From: an uncultured bacterium
Lineage (GTDB): Bacteria > Bacteroidota > Rhodothermia > Rhodothermales > Rubricoccaceae
Assembly: GCA_947493945.1 (NCBI GenBank)
Contig: CANLSR010000003.1
Span: 186,001-250,000 of the forward strand
Length of the DNA: 64,000 nucleotides
Direction of reading: 5' to 3'
The translations under genes were made by a program, and so were the position numbers. Under the pieces are notes generated by a model, which was given only the letters and a program-made list of their open reading frames with translations, did not search any database and had not been told where the DNA came from. This document shows positions 7,470 to 18,807 of this stretch, in pieces. Positions within the stretch are counted from its first letter, which is position 1. Each line of letters starts with the position of its first letter.

Positions 7470-8669
7470 ATGCGCCCGCTCCTCGCCCTCGTCGTCCTGG
7501 CCCTCGTCGGATGCAGCGGACCGTCCGCCGTGCCCGACACCTCCGTCGAGGCCCGGGCCCGCGCTCTGAGCCAGGACGCCCTCGTCGTCGACACCCACAT
7601 CGACGTGCCGTACCGGCTGCGCGAGGCGCCCGACGACGTGTCCAGGGCCACCGCCAGCGGCGACTTCGACCACCCGCGCGCCGTTCGGGGCGGGCTCGAC
7701 GTGGCGTTCATGTCCGTCTACATCCCGGCGCCCTACCAGACCACCGGCGGCGCGCGTGCGCTCGCGGACTCGCTCATCGACAGCGTCGAGGCCATCGCCC
7801 GGGCCCACCCCGACCAGTTCGCGGTCGTGCGCTCGGTCGAGGACGTGGGCCGGCTCCGCGCGCCCGGCCGCGTGCTGCTGGCGCTGGGCATGGAGAACGG
7901 GGCGCCGGTCGAGGGCGACCTCGCGGCGCTGCGCCACTTCCGCGACCGCGGCATCCGCTACGTCACCCTCACGCACAGCCGCGACAACGAGATCTCGGAC
8001 TCGTCCTACGACACGACCGGCACGCACGGCGGGCTGAGCGACTTCGGCCGCGACGTGGTGCGCCAGATGAACCGGCTGGGCATCATGGTCGACGTGTCGC
8101 ACATCTCGGACGCCGCCTTCGACGACGTGATGGAGACCACGGCGGCGCCCGTGATCGCCAGCCACTCGTCGGCGCGGCACTTTACGCCGGGCTTCGAGCG
8201 CAACATGAGCGACGCCATGATCCGGCGGCTGGCCCAGAACGGCGGCGTGGTCCAGATCAACTTTGGCTCGTCGTTCTTGCTCAAGCGTGTCCAGGACGAC
8301 CAGGCCGCGCTGCGCCAGCGGCTGGCGGACGAGTTCGAGACCCGCGGCCTGCGGTTCGGCTCGCCCGAGGCCGACGCCTTCCAACAAGCCTTCGAGGCCG
8401 AGAACCCGCTCCGCCTGGCGGACATGACCGACGTGGCCGACCACATCGACCACGTGGTCGAGTTGGTGGGCATCGACCACGTCGGCCTGGGCTCCGACTA
8501 CGACGGCGTCGGGCCGACGCTGCCGGTCGGGCTGGAAGACGTCTCGACCTATCCCAACCTGGTCGCCGAGCTGCTGCGCCGCGGCTACTCCGAGGACGAC
8601 GTCCGCAAGGTGCTGGGCGGCAACGCGATGCGCGTCTGGCGCGCCGTCGAGGCCGCGGCCACGGAGTAG
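7470..8669 (+). CDS. Membrane-bound dipeptidase, M19 family lipoprotein
   Basis: A 399-residue zinc dipeptidase of the renal dipeptidase family, hydrolysing dipeptides outside the cytoplasm. The start at 7470 gives a lipoprotein signal MRPLLALVVLALVGC with lipobox LVGC; the ORF-track start at 7416 adds 18 residues before it and is unlikely. Family metal ligands are visible: DTHID near residue 35, Glu in LALGMENGAP, His in VIASHSSARHF, and the Asp in HVGLGSDYDG. Length matches the family. It stands alone, flanked on both sides by GCTGGCGG-type inverted repeats. Its likely role is peptide scavenging or cell-wall peptide turnover. Confidence 0.9.
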   Translation: MRPLLALVVLALVGCSGPSAVPDTSVEARARALSQDALVVDTHIDVPYRLREAPDDVSRATASGDFDHPRAVRGGLDVAFMSVYIPAPYQTTGGARALADSLIDSVEAIARAHPDQFAVVRSVEDVGRLRAPGRVLLALGMENGAPVEGDLAALRHFRDRGIRYVTLTHSRDNEISDSSYDTTGTHGGLSDFGRDVVRQMNRLGIMVDVSHISDAAFDDVMETTAAPVIASHSSARHFTPGFERNMSDAMIRRLAQNGGVVQINFGSSFLLKRVQDDQAALRQRLADEFETRGLRFGSPEADAFQQAFEAENPLRLADMTDVADHIDHVVELVGIDHVGLGSDYDGVGPTLPVGLEDVSTYPNLVAELLRRGYSEDDVRKVLGGNAMRVWRAVEAAATE

Positions 8670-8679
8670 TAGCCCGCCT

Positions 8680-8703
8680 CGCTGGCGGTGGGCGCCGCCA
8701 GCG
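8680..8703. repeat. GCTGGCGG inverted repeat (6-nt spacer)
   Basis: CGCTGGCGG, 6 nt, CCGCCAGCG: perfect 9-bp arms between the convergent dipeptidase and DUF559 genes. It may act as a two-way transcription barrier. Confidence 0.75.
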
Positions 8704-8705
8704 GG

Positions 8706-9062
8706 TTAAGTCCGCTGGTGGCACGTGTCGAGGATCAGCGCCAGGGCGGCGGCAGGCGGCTCGAACACCAGCCGGTTCTCGAACCGAAGCACGGCGATCC
8801 CGAGCGTTGCAAGGGCCTGCGACCGCTCGGCGTCCTCCCGCTGGCGGCCGTCGTGCACGGCGCCGTCTACCTCGACCGCCAGCCGGGCGGCGGGGCAGTA
8901 AAAGTCGAGCACGTACGGCCCGACGCCGAACTGGCGCCGCCACTTGAAGCCGCCTAGCTGGCGCCGGTTGAGCCGGGTCCAAATCGCGGCCTCGGCTGAC
9001 GTCCCGTGCGTGCGAAGGTGCTGGCGGAGCGGTTTCTGGGGACGGCGGTTGTAGAGCTGCAT
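8706..9062 (-). CDS. DUF559 (Vsr-like) endonuclease-domain protein
   Basis: A 118-residue protein with the DUF559 fold related to very-short-patch-repair endonucleases. It has the N-terminal MQLYNRRPQKPLRQHLR, then EAAIWTRLNRRQLGGFKWRRQ, and the catalytic-type core YVLDFYCPAARLAVEVDGAVHD, where Asp and Glu/Val/Asp residues form the PD-(D/E)XK-like site, followed by RSQALATLGIAVLRFENRLV. The ORF runs to 9110, but the ATG at 9062 matches the family start. The role of these stand-alone proteins is unknown. A strong 16-bp-stem hairpin and another inverted repeat lie in the 240 bp upstream (see findings). Confidence 0.8.
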   Translation of the reverse strand: MQLYNRRPQKPLRQHLRTHGTSAEAAIWTRLNRRQLGGFKWRRQFGVGPYVLDFYCPAARLAVEVDGAVHDGRQREDAERSQALATLGIAVLRFENRLVFEPPAAALALILDTCHQRT

Positions 9063-9088
9063 GGGTGGGTAGACCAGAGCTGCTCTCC

Positions 9089-9130
9089 GGCCTAACCCTC
9101 TCGCCGGCACAGACGCCCCCCTGTTAGGCC
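9089..9130. repeat. 8-bp perfect inverted repeat GGCCTAAC/GTTAGGCC
   Basis: GGCCTAAC at 9089-9096 and GTTAGGCC at 9123-9130 are perfect complements 26 nt apart, just upstream of the DUF559 start. Confidence 0.6.
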
Positions 9131-9178
9131 GTCCATCGCTTGGCTACGCCGTCACTTCGTGGTCGCTCAGCGGACGGC

Positions 9179-9214
9179 GCGAACTGTCCCCCTCAAATGA
9201 GGGGGAGAGTTCGC
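9179..9214. repeat. Strong hairpin (16-bp stem, AAAT loop)
   Basis: The left arm GCGAACTGTCCCCCTC and its near-complement (15 of 16 positions pair) flank the 4-nt loop AAAT. There is no T-tract on either strand, so it is not a textbook terminator. It sits between the DUF559 gene and the 3' end of polA. Confidence 0.75.
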
Positions 9215-9304
9215 GCGGAGGAGCCACGGGCAGCGCAGAAGTCCCTCACGACCGCACCGACGGCTGTTAGGGACTCCGTGCGAACGGGGGGTTCCGGCGC
9301 CGCG

Positions 9305-12300
9305 TCAGTGCGCGTCGAGCCAGTTGTCGGCCACGCCCACCTCGATCACGACCGGCACCTCGCCCAGCGGCAGCGCCTCCGCCATCCGCTGGCGGACAAA
9401 GTCGCCCACGGCGTCGACGTCGGCCTCGGGCACCTCGAACACCAGTTCGTCGTGGACCTGCAAGATCATCCGGGTGCCGGCGGAGACCTCCGCCAGCCCG
9501 GCCGAGATGTCGATCATGGCGATCTTGATCATGTCGGCCTGCGTCCCCTGGATGGGCATGTTCAGCGCGATCCGCTCGGCGTAGGCCCGGTCGTTGGGGT
9601 TGCGGGACGTGATCTGGGGCACGTAGCGGCGGCGGCCCAACAACGTCTCGACGTAGCCGCGGTCGCGCGCCTCCTCCACGAGCCCGTCCAAAAACTGGAT
9701 CACGCGCGGGTACGAGGCCCGGTACTGGTCGATCAGCTCCTGGGCGTCGGCGTTCGAGATGCGGAGCCGGTTGGCGAGCCCGAAGGCCGAGATGCCGTAC
9801 GGGATGCCGTAGTTGACCTGCTTGACCTTGTCGCGCTGGTCGCGCGTGACGTCGTCGTAGTCGACCGAGTAGACCGTCGCGGCCGTCGCCGTGTGGATGT
9901 CGCGCTGGGCGGCGAACGCCTCCACCAAGCCGGCGTCGCCCGACATGTGGGCGATGATGCGCAGTTCGATCTGGGCGTAGTCGGCCGCCATCAGCACGTG
10001 GCCGGGCTCGGCGACGAACGCGCGGCGGATCTCTTTCCCGAGGTCCGTCCGGATCGGGATGTTCTGCAAGTTGGGGTTGGACGACGACAGCCGGCCGGTC
10101 GCGGTCACGGTCTGGTTGAAGTCGGTGTGGACGCGCCCCGTGTCCGGATGGATCAGCTCGGGCAGCTTGTCGACGTAGGTCGACTTCAGCTTCGACACCT
10201 TCCGCCAGTCGAGCACGAGCGCGGGCAGCGCGTGCTCCTGGGCCAGCTCGGCCAGCACTTTCTCGTCGGTCTTGGGCTTGCCGGTCTTCGTCTTGCCCAA
10301 GGGCTTCAGGCCCAGGCCCCACGTCGGCGCCTCTTCGGCAATCTGCTTTTTGGTCTTGGGCTTGGCGTCGGGGTCGCCCTCGACCTCGCCGGCCTCGTTG
10401 TCGCGCACGTCCTGCGCCCACTGCTCGGCCTGAGCGCGTTCCTCGTCCGTCGGCGGGTCGTTGAACAGGACCTCGCCCAGCTGCTTGGTCGATCCGATGC
10501 CGAACGTCCGCCCGGCCTGCTCGGTGATCTGGGCCTCCAACTCCTCCAGCTGGCGGTCCAGGCCAACGCGGATCTCGGCCAGGACGGACTCCGAGATCTT
10601 GACGCCGGCCATCTCCATCGCCGCCAGGACGGGCACGAGCGGGAACTCGATGTCCTGGGCGATCTGGAGCAGCCGGCCGGCGCCGTCGTCCATCTTCTTG
10701 AGCTCCTCGGTCAAGATCGGCACCAGCCGCAGCGCGACATCGGCGTCCTCGCACGCGTACGGGCCGACGTCCTCGACCGGCACCTGGTCCATCGTCAGCG
10801 CGTTCTTGCCCGTCCCGATCAAGTCGGTGATGGGCTGGGGGCGGTAGTTGAGGTGGAAGCTGGCCACGTCGTCCAGCTTGTGGCTGGCCTCGGGGTTGAG
10901 GAGGTAGTGGGCCACCATCGTGTCGAAGATCGGCCCGCGCACCGTCACGCCGTGCCGCGCCATCACCTCCAGATCGTACTTGACGTTGTGGCCGACTTTG
11001 AGGAGCGACGCGTCTTCCAGCGCGGCGCGGATGGGCGCGAGCGCGTCGGCTTCGGGCGTTCCGTCCGGCAGCGGTGTCGGGACGTAGACGGCGCGCTTCT
11101 CACGCTGCGCCAGCGACACGCCCACTAGCGCCGCGCGCATCGGGTCGGTGGAGGTCGTCTCGGTGTCGAACGACAGGTGCGGCGCGTCCGCGACCACGTC
11201 GGCGGCGGCGTCCAGCTCGTCGCGCTCGTAGACCGTCGTGTAGCTCACGGCGTCCTCGTCCAAGGCCGTGACTGGCTCGTACGGGCCGAAGTCGAACGAC
11301 AGCGACGGGTCGTCCTCCGGGATCGTCGTAAACGCGCGGCGCCCTCCGCCACTGCCCCGCTGGCGGACGCGGCCGGCGGCGTAGTCCTTGACGCGGTTGC
11401 GCAAGCGCGTCCCGAAGCCGACCTCGTTGAACAGGTCCTCCAGTTCGTCCAGGTCCGGGTCCGTCCGGCGCAGCGTGTGCCAGTCGAGCGGCTCGCCGTC
11501 GGCGTCCGCCAGCGGGACGTCGGTCAGGATGGTGACGAGCTGTTTGCTCAGGCGCGCGTCGTCGGCGTGGTCGGTCATGCCCTCGCGCGCGCGCTTGCCC
11601 TTGAGGTCTCCGGCGTGCTCGATCAGGGACTCGACGGTGCCGTACTGGTCGATCAGCTTGACGGCCGTCTTCTCACCGATGCCGGGCACGCCGGGCACGT
11701 TGTCGGCCGAGTCGCCCATCAAGGCCAGGAGGTCCACGAACTGGGCCGGCTCCAGGCCGCCGTACTTGGCGCGGAAGGTCTCGGGCGTCTCCTTGTCGAA
11801 CGTCTCACCCATATAAGGAGGACGGAGCATCGAGACGCGGTCGCTCAGCAGCTGGCGGAAGTCCTTGTCGGCCGAGAAGATGACCGTGTCGACGCCCTCG
11901 TCTTCGGCCCGGCGCGCGAGCGTGCCGATCACGTCGTCGGCCTCGACGCCCTCGACCTCCAGGACGGGGATGTCGAACGCCTCGACGAGCCGCTTGACGA
12001 GCGGGATGTTCTGCTTGATCTCGGACGGCATGGGCGGCCGGTGCGCCTTGTAGTCGTCGTAGAGCTGGTCGCGGAAGGTGGGCTGGCCGCCTAGCTTGTC
12101 GAAGACCACGGCGATGTGCTCGGGCTGCTCGTCCTCCAACAGCTTCAGGAGCGCCGTCGCGAAGCCGTAGAGCGTGCGCGTGTCGGTCCCGTCGGGCGCG
12201 TTCAGCGTCGCGTTCTTCATCGAGAAGAAGGCGCGGTAGGCGAGCGCCATCGCGTCGGCCAGGAACAGCGTCTCGCGGCCGGTGCCGTCTTCGAGATCCG

Positions 12301-12562
12301 CCATCCCGGCGTCGTCGGGCAGGTCGATGGTCAGGGCGACCGTCGGCGCGTCTTGGTCGTCGGTGTCCCACGGCGCGCTGGCTTCGCCGTCCCCTTCGGG
12401 GGTGTCGCGGGCGTCGAGGTCCGTCATCGCGGCGTCGGCGGCGTCCGCCAGCGGCGCGCTAGCTGGCGCTGGCTCCGCCGACCTGTCGGTTGTCCCTGGC
12501 GGGGTGGCGGTCGGCGTCGGGGCGTCGGTGGAGTCGTCGAAAAGCGTGGGCTGGTCGGCCAT
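9305..12562 (-). CDS. polA: DNA polymerase I with 5'-nuclease and proofreading domains
   Basis: A 1085-residue family A polymerase, longer than the usual 900-930. An acidic, Pro/Ala/Asp-rich extension of about 90 residues precedes the 5'-nuclease domain (LFLADAMALAYRAFFSM; later FSADKDFRQLL and LMGDSADNVPGVPGIGEKTA). The 3'-5' exonuclease keeps its motifs: DTET, HNVKYDLE, and YACED. The polymerase has DYAQIELRIIAHMSGD, RDKVKQVNYGIPYGIS and LQVHDELVFEVPE. A charged insertion of about 40 residues rich in Lys/Asp lies before KTKTGKPKTDEKVL. The start at 12562 (MADQPTLFDDST) is chosen over the longer ORF, whose leader is Arg/Pro-rich out-of-frame-like sequence. It functions in replication and repair. 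Confidence 0.97.
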   Translation of the reverse strand: MADQPTLFDDSTDAPTPTATPPGTTDRSAEPAPASAPLADAADAAMTDLDARDTPEGDGEASAPWDTDDQDAPTVALTIDLPDDAGMADLEDGTGRETLFLADAMALAYRAFFSMKNATLNAPDGTDTRTLYGFATALLKLLEDEQPEHIAVVFDKLGGQPTFRDQLYDDYKAHRPPMPSEIKQNIPLVKRLVEAFDIPVLEVEGVEADDVIGTLARRAEDEGVDTVIFSADKDFRQLLSDRVSMLRPPYMGETFDKETPETFRAKYGGLEPAQFVDLLALMGDSADNVPGVPGIGEKTAVKLIDQYGTVESLIEHAGDLKGKRAREGMTDHADDARLSKQLVTILTDVPLADADGEPLDWHTLRRTDPDLDELEDLFNEVGFGTRLRNRVKDYAAGRVRQRGSGGGRRAFTTIPEDDPSLSFDFGPYEPVTALDEDAVSYTTVYERDELDAAADVVADAPHLSFDTETTSTDPMRAALVGVSLAQREKRAVYVPTPLPDGTPEADALAPIRAALEDASLLKVGHNVKYDLEVMARHGVTVRGPIFDTMVAHYLLNPEASHKLDDVASFHLNYRPQPITDLIGTGKNALTMDQVPVEDVGPYACEDADVALRLVPILTEELKKMDDGAGRLLQIAQDIEFPLVPVLAAMEMAGVKISESVLAEIRVGLDRQLEELEAQITEQAGRTFGIGSTKQLGEVLFNDPPTDEERAQAEQWAQDVRDNEAGEVEGDPDAKPKTKKQIAEEAPTWGLGLKPLGKTKTGKPKTDEKVLAELAQEHALPALVLDWRKVSKLKSTYVDKLPELIHPDTGRVHTDFNQTVTATGRLSSSNPNLQNIPIRTDLGKEIRRAFVAEPGHVLMAADYAQIELRIIAHMSGDAGLVEAFAAQRDIHTATAATVYSVDYDDVTRDQRDKVKQVNYGIPYGISAFGLANRLRISNADAQELIDQYRASYPRVIQFLDGLVEEARDRGYVETLLGRRRYVPQITSRNPNDRAYAERIALNMPIQGTQADMIKIAMIDISAGLAEVSAGTRMILQVHDELVFEVPEADVDAVGDFVRQRMAEALPLGEVPVVIEVGVADNWLDAH

Positions 12563-12781
12563 CGTCGGGTCGGGGGTCAGGTCGGGAAGATGTACGCCGG
12601 CCGGTGGCAACGGGTTGTCGCCGGGGTCCAGCTTTGCCGGTCGTCGCTGGGGCCCACGCCGTACGCGTCGGCGTGCGCCGCTAGACGGGCGGCGGCGGGG
12701 CGCCCGGCGTTCCATTCACCCGCTCCTCACCCCCCGGGCTGTGCGCCCGCTCCATCCTGTCGGCTCTCTGCCCCCGCTCCC

Positions 12782-13468
12782 ATGGTCCTCCTGTTCGACA
12801 TCGACGGCACGCTGCTCCAGGGCCACGGCGTCGGCCGCCGCGCCATCGAGGCGACGTTGACGGACACGTTCGGCCGGGCGTTCGACACGTCGAGCATCTC
12901 GTTCTCCGGCAAGACCGACCGCCAGATCTTCCGCCAGATCCTGGCGCTGGCCGTCGAGGCCGGCATCGAGGTGGACGACCCGGACGCCGCGCACGAGCAG
13001 TTCGCGACGACCTACGCCGAGCGGATGCACGGCGCCTTGGTCGACGCCCACGTCGAGGCGTTGCCCGGCGCGCTCGACCTCGTCCGCCAGCTGGCGGGCG
13101 ACGGCGCCGAGCTGGGACTCTTGACGGGCAACCTGGAGCCGCTGGCGTATGCCAAGGTTGGGCGCATCGCGTTGGGCCGCGCCGAGTTCCCGTTCGGCGC
13201 CTTCGGCAGCGACGACGAGGACCGGAACGCGCTGCCGGCCGTCGCCATCGAGCGGGCGACGGCGCATCTGGGCCGGACGGTCGCCCCGGCCGAGGTCGTG
13301 GTCATCGGCGACACGCCGCGCGACATCGCCTGCGCCCGGGCCGGCGGCTGCGTCGCCGTGGCCGTCGCCACCGGACGCTTCGGCGCCTCCGAGCTGGCCG
13401 ACGCCGACGTGGTGCTCGACACGCTGGAGGCGTTCCGGCTGGCGGACGTCGAGGCCGTGGCGGTCTAG
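12782..13468 (+). CDS. HAD-superfamily phosphatase (phosphoglycolate phosphatase-like)
   Basis: A 228-residue HAD hydrolase. Motif I is LLFDIDGTLLQG at the N-terminus, motif II LLTGNLEPLAYAK, motif III a Lys/Arg near the AVAIERA segment, and motif IV VVIGDTPRDIACARAGG. The cap is alpha-helical (subclass I). Relatives include phosphoglycolate phosphatases and other small-metabolite phosphatases; the substrate cannot be read from sequence. The ORF track begins at 12116, but the ATG at 12782 places motif I at residues 2-10, as in the family, behind a C-rich leader. It is divergent from polA. Confidence 0.88.
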   Translation: MVLLFDIDGTLLQGHGVGRRAIEATLTDTFGRAFDTSSISFSGKTDRQIFRQILALAVEAGIEVDDPDAAHEQFATTYAERMHGALVDAHVEALPGALDLVRQLAGDGAELGLLTGNLEPLAYAKVGRIALGRAEFPFGAFGSDDEDRNALPAVAIERATAHLGRTVAPAEVVVIGDTPRDIACARAGGCVAVAVATGRFGASELADADVVLDTLEAFRLADVEAVAV

Positions 13469-13641
13469 CCCGACCGCTCGCGCGTGGGCGCCGCCAGCGG
13501 GCGGCGGGGAACGGCACGTGGCGGCGGGGACGGCGGCGCCGTCTGCGGGATCGCACGGCGCAGACGCACGCGCCGCCCGGCGGGCACTTCGGGGGCCGAC
13601 GCTGGTTGACGGTGTTCACCTCCAAACCGCTCCCGCCCTCC

Positions 13642-16367
<2,726 letters not shown>

Positions 16368-16371
<4 letters not shown>

Positions 16372-16817
16372 CGCGACGCTCGCTCTTGATCGCGTCCGCC
16401 AGCCTGACGGCGTTGGCGCTGATCCCGTTCGCGCTGCCCCAGGCGTCCCTGCCCACCGTTCCGGCGGAGGCCGAGTGGATGGCGCACACCGCCCTGTTCT
16501 TCTTGGGCGCGCTGATGTGGACGCTGGCCCGGCCGCGCGCCTGGCCCCGGGTGCTGCTGGGCGGGCTGGCGGTCGGCGGGGCCGTCGAGGTCGTCCAGAT
16601 GTGCTGCATCCCGGGCCGAGGCGGCGAGTGGTCGGACTGGGGCTTCGACGCCGTCGGGCTGGCGGTCGGCGTGGGCGTGGCCTGGGCCGTGCTCTGGGCT
16701 CGAGGGCGGCGCCCGTCCCAGTCAGGCACGCCGGGCCAGTCAGGCACGCCGGGGCGGGGCGCCAGCGGCCGGCGATCTAACGGAAAGCGCAGAGTCGGCG
16801 TTCAGGATCCGGGGTAG
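16368..16817 (+). CDS. VanZ-like small membrane protein
   Basis: A 149-residue protein with three or four hydrophobic segments. The closing motif is VEVVQMCCIPGRGGEWSDWGFDAVGLAVGVGVAW, matching the VanZ-family pattern E-x2-Q ... R-x-x-x-x-x-D ... N/D-x2-G. VanZ-like proteins are integral membrane proteins of unclear role, one of which gives low-level teicoplanin resistance. The start is a GTG overlapping the ppdK stop by 4 bp. The C-terminal tail carries a perfect 18-bp tandem duplication (SGTPGQSGTPG) and is low complexity, so the functional protein may end before it. Confidence 0.7.
16718..16753. repeat. 18-bp perfect tandem duplication in the VanZ-like tail
   Basis: CCAGTCAGGCACGCCGGG occurs twice in a row, in frame, in the C-terminal tail of the VanZ-like gene. 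It looks like recent slippage. Confidence 0.85.
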
Positions 16818-16842
16818 TCTCCTCGGATCTAGACTCCCCCCG

Positions 16843-18228
16843 ATGCGCTACCTCTCTCTCGGCGACACCGACGACATCTCGGCAAGCTGCCACCACGTCA
16901 CCTTCGGCGGCACCGGCCTGGTCCTCGACGCCGGCATGGACCCCAACCAGGACGGCTACGCGGCGCTCCCGCCGTTCGAGCTCCTCAAGCCGCGGCCCGT
17001 CGACCACATCGTGGTCACGCACGCCCACCACGACCACCTGGGCGCCCTCCCCGTGCTGGCGCGCGAGGTGCCGCACGCGCCCATCCACGTCTCGCGCCCC
17101 ACGGCCATGCTGGCCGAGCAGCTCCTGCCGTCGTCGGCGCGGCTGCAAAAGCGCCGCGTGCGCGAGGGCTCGACCGACGCCGCGCCCGTGTTCGACGTCG
17201 AGACGGCCGAGGCGCTGGGCTACGTCTACGACACGCACCTGCTCGACAGCCCGTTCAGCCTGGCCGGCTCCAAGGCTGAGGGGCCGCTTTCGGGCACCTT
17301 CTACCACGCCAGCCACGTGCTCGGCGCCGTCGGGCTGCTGGTGGACGGGTACGAGAACGGCACGCGGCGGCGGCTGTTCTACACCTCCGACACGTCGGTC
17401 CAGCCCCAGACCATCCTGCCCGAGGCCGACTTCCCCGACGGCCCCGTCGACGTGCTCCTGCTGGAGTCGACGCTGGGCGCCGACCCGGACGCCGAGGCTT
17501 TCACGCGCAAGGCGGAGCAGAAGCGGTTGGGCGCCGCGCTGGCGGACGTGCTGGAGCGTGGCGGGCAGGCGCTCGTCCCCGTCTTCGCCCTGGGCCGGAG
17601 CCAGGACGTGCTGGCCATGATTGACCAGTTTAAGCGGAAAGGCGTCATCCCCCCAGACACCCCGGTCTACACCGCCGGCGCCATGCGCGGCATCGCCGAG
17701 GTCTACGACAAGACCCGCCAGTCGACGCCGCGCCTGGACCCCGACTTCGAGGTCTACAACGTGGACCAGCTGCGGCTGCCGCGCGGCGGCAAAAAGCTCA
17801 ACGAGGCGTTCTCCCGCCCCGGCATCTTCGTCGTCACCTCCGGGATGCTGTTCGAGAAGACGCCGTCGTTCTCGGTCGCCCAGCGGATGGTCTCCGACGA
17901 GCGGAACGGCATCTTCTTCGTCGGCTACTCAAAGGAGGGCTCGCCGGGCGAGCGCCTGCAGGCGGCGGCGGCTGAGGAAGACGGCAAGATGACGTTCGAC
18001 GATGCCGAGGGGCCGCTGTCCGTCCGTGCCCAGGTCGAGCGGTTCCGGTTCTCGGGCCACGCCCACCGTCGCGACCTGGTCGACATCGTCGACCGCATCC
18101 AGCCGCGCGCCGTCGTGCTGGTCCACGGCGAGACCGAGGCCAAGGAGTGGATGAAGCAAGCCATCCAGGAGGCCCACCCCGACGTCACCGTTCACATCCC
18201 CGAGCAGGGGCAAGAGATCGAGCTATGA
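16843..18228 (+). CDS. Metallo-beta-lactamase/beta-CASP RNA-processing-like hydrolase
   Basis: A 461-residue protein related to CPSF73/YSH1. The metal motif THAHHDHLGALPVL is near residues 63-75, a later His is in FYHASHVLGAVGLLV, and the Asp in FYTSDTSV. The beta-CASP domain spans about residues 210-370 (LVPVFALGRSQDVLAMI, VVTSGMLFEKTPSFSVAQ), and the C-terminal RMMBL motif reads FSGHAHRRDLVDIV ... VVLVHGETEAKEWM. Such bacterial proteins are predicted RNases acting on RNA ends; this specific one is uncharacterised to me. The stop overlaps the next start (ATGA), so it is co-translated with the thioesterase. Confidence 0.85.
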   Translation: MRYLSLGDTDDISASCHHVTFGGTGLVLDAGMDPNQDGYAALPPFELLKPRPVDHIVVTHAHHDHLGALPVLAREVPHAPIHVSRPTAMLAEQLLPSSARLQKRRVREGSTDAAPVFDVETAEALGYVYDTHLLDSPFSLAGSKAEGPLSGTFYHASHVLGAVGLLVDGYENGTRRRLFYTSDTSVQPQTILPEADFPDGPVDVLLLESTLGADPDAEAFTRKAEQKRLGAALADVLERGGQALVPVFALGRSQDVLAMIDQFKRKGVIPPDTPVYTAGAMRGIAEVYDKTRQSTPRLDPDFEVYNVDQLRLPRGGKKLNEAFSRPGIFVVTSGMLFEKTPSFSVAQRMVSDERNGIFFVGYSKEGSPGERLQAAAAEEDGKMTFDDAEGPLSVRAQVERFRFSGHAHRRDLVDIVDRIQPRAVVLVHGETEAKEWMKQAIQEAHPDVTVHIPEQGQEIEL

Positions 18229-18707
18229 CCGACGCCAACCTAGACGGAGAGCCCGGCTGGGACTCGCTAGCGCCCTACTGGGAGTCCATCGGCATCCGGT
18301 CGTTCGTGTCCTCCGACACCGACGGCGACCGCCTGCGCGTGCGCTACTTCGACGCCGACGGCCAGACGTGGGCGCGCGCCTGGTTCGGGCCGGGCGCCGA
18401 GGGGCCGCCGGGCCACGTCCACGGCGGCGCGCTGGCGGCGCTGATGGACGAGGCGATGGGCATGGCGGTCCTGGTCACGGGCCGGCTGGCCGTCGCCGCC
18501 CGCATCGAGGTCGACTTCCGGTCGATGGTGTCGCTGGGCGAGACCGTGACCGTGGAGCTGACCTTGGGCGAGGCCGCCGGCGCCAAGGTCCCCGTCCGCG
18601 GCGTGATGCGCCGCAGCGACGGCCGGACGGCGTGTGAGTCGACGGGGCTGTTTGTCGAGATCGGCATCGACGGGATGGGCGAGGCCGCCACGCGCGCCGG
18701 CCTGTAG
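18225..18707 (+). CDS. PaaI-type hotdog thioesterase
   Basis: A 160-residue hotdog-fold protein. The helix motif GHVHGGALAALMDEAMGMAVL is the PaaI/YbgC-type active-site region (HGG followed by an acidic residue), and RIEVDFRSMVSLGETVTVELTLG is the following strand pair. Likely hydrolyses an acyl-CoA or aryl-CoA thioester; substrate unknown. The ATG overlaps the stop of the beta-CASP gene by 4 bp, which fixes the start; the longer ORF-track start lies inside that gene. I see no functional link between the two. Confidence 0.85.
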   Translation: MTDANLDGEPGWDSLAPYWESIGIRSFVSSDTDGDRLRVRYFDADGQTWARAWFGPGAEGPPGHVHGGALAALMDEAMGMAVLVTGRLAVAARIEVDFRSMVSLGETVTVELTLGEAAGAKVPVRGVMRRSDGRTACESTGLFVEIGIDGMGEAATRAGL

Positions 18708-18807
18708 CGCACCCGCGGCCGGCCGCCGCCAGCCGGCAAGCTCGGCGCGCCCCCGCGTAAGAGCGCCCCAGCCTGCGCCGTCCCTTCTCGTCCCCCTCTC
18801 CGACTCC

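Noticed and set aside
4647-8480. A 1277-codon minus-strand ORF opposite the DUF5916 and dipeptidase genes
   Set aside because: Antisense to two genes with clear motifs; composition (Val/Gly/Arg/His-rich) is typical of an antisense shadow.
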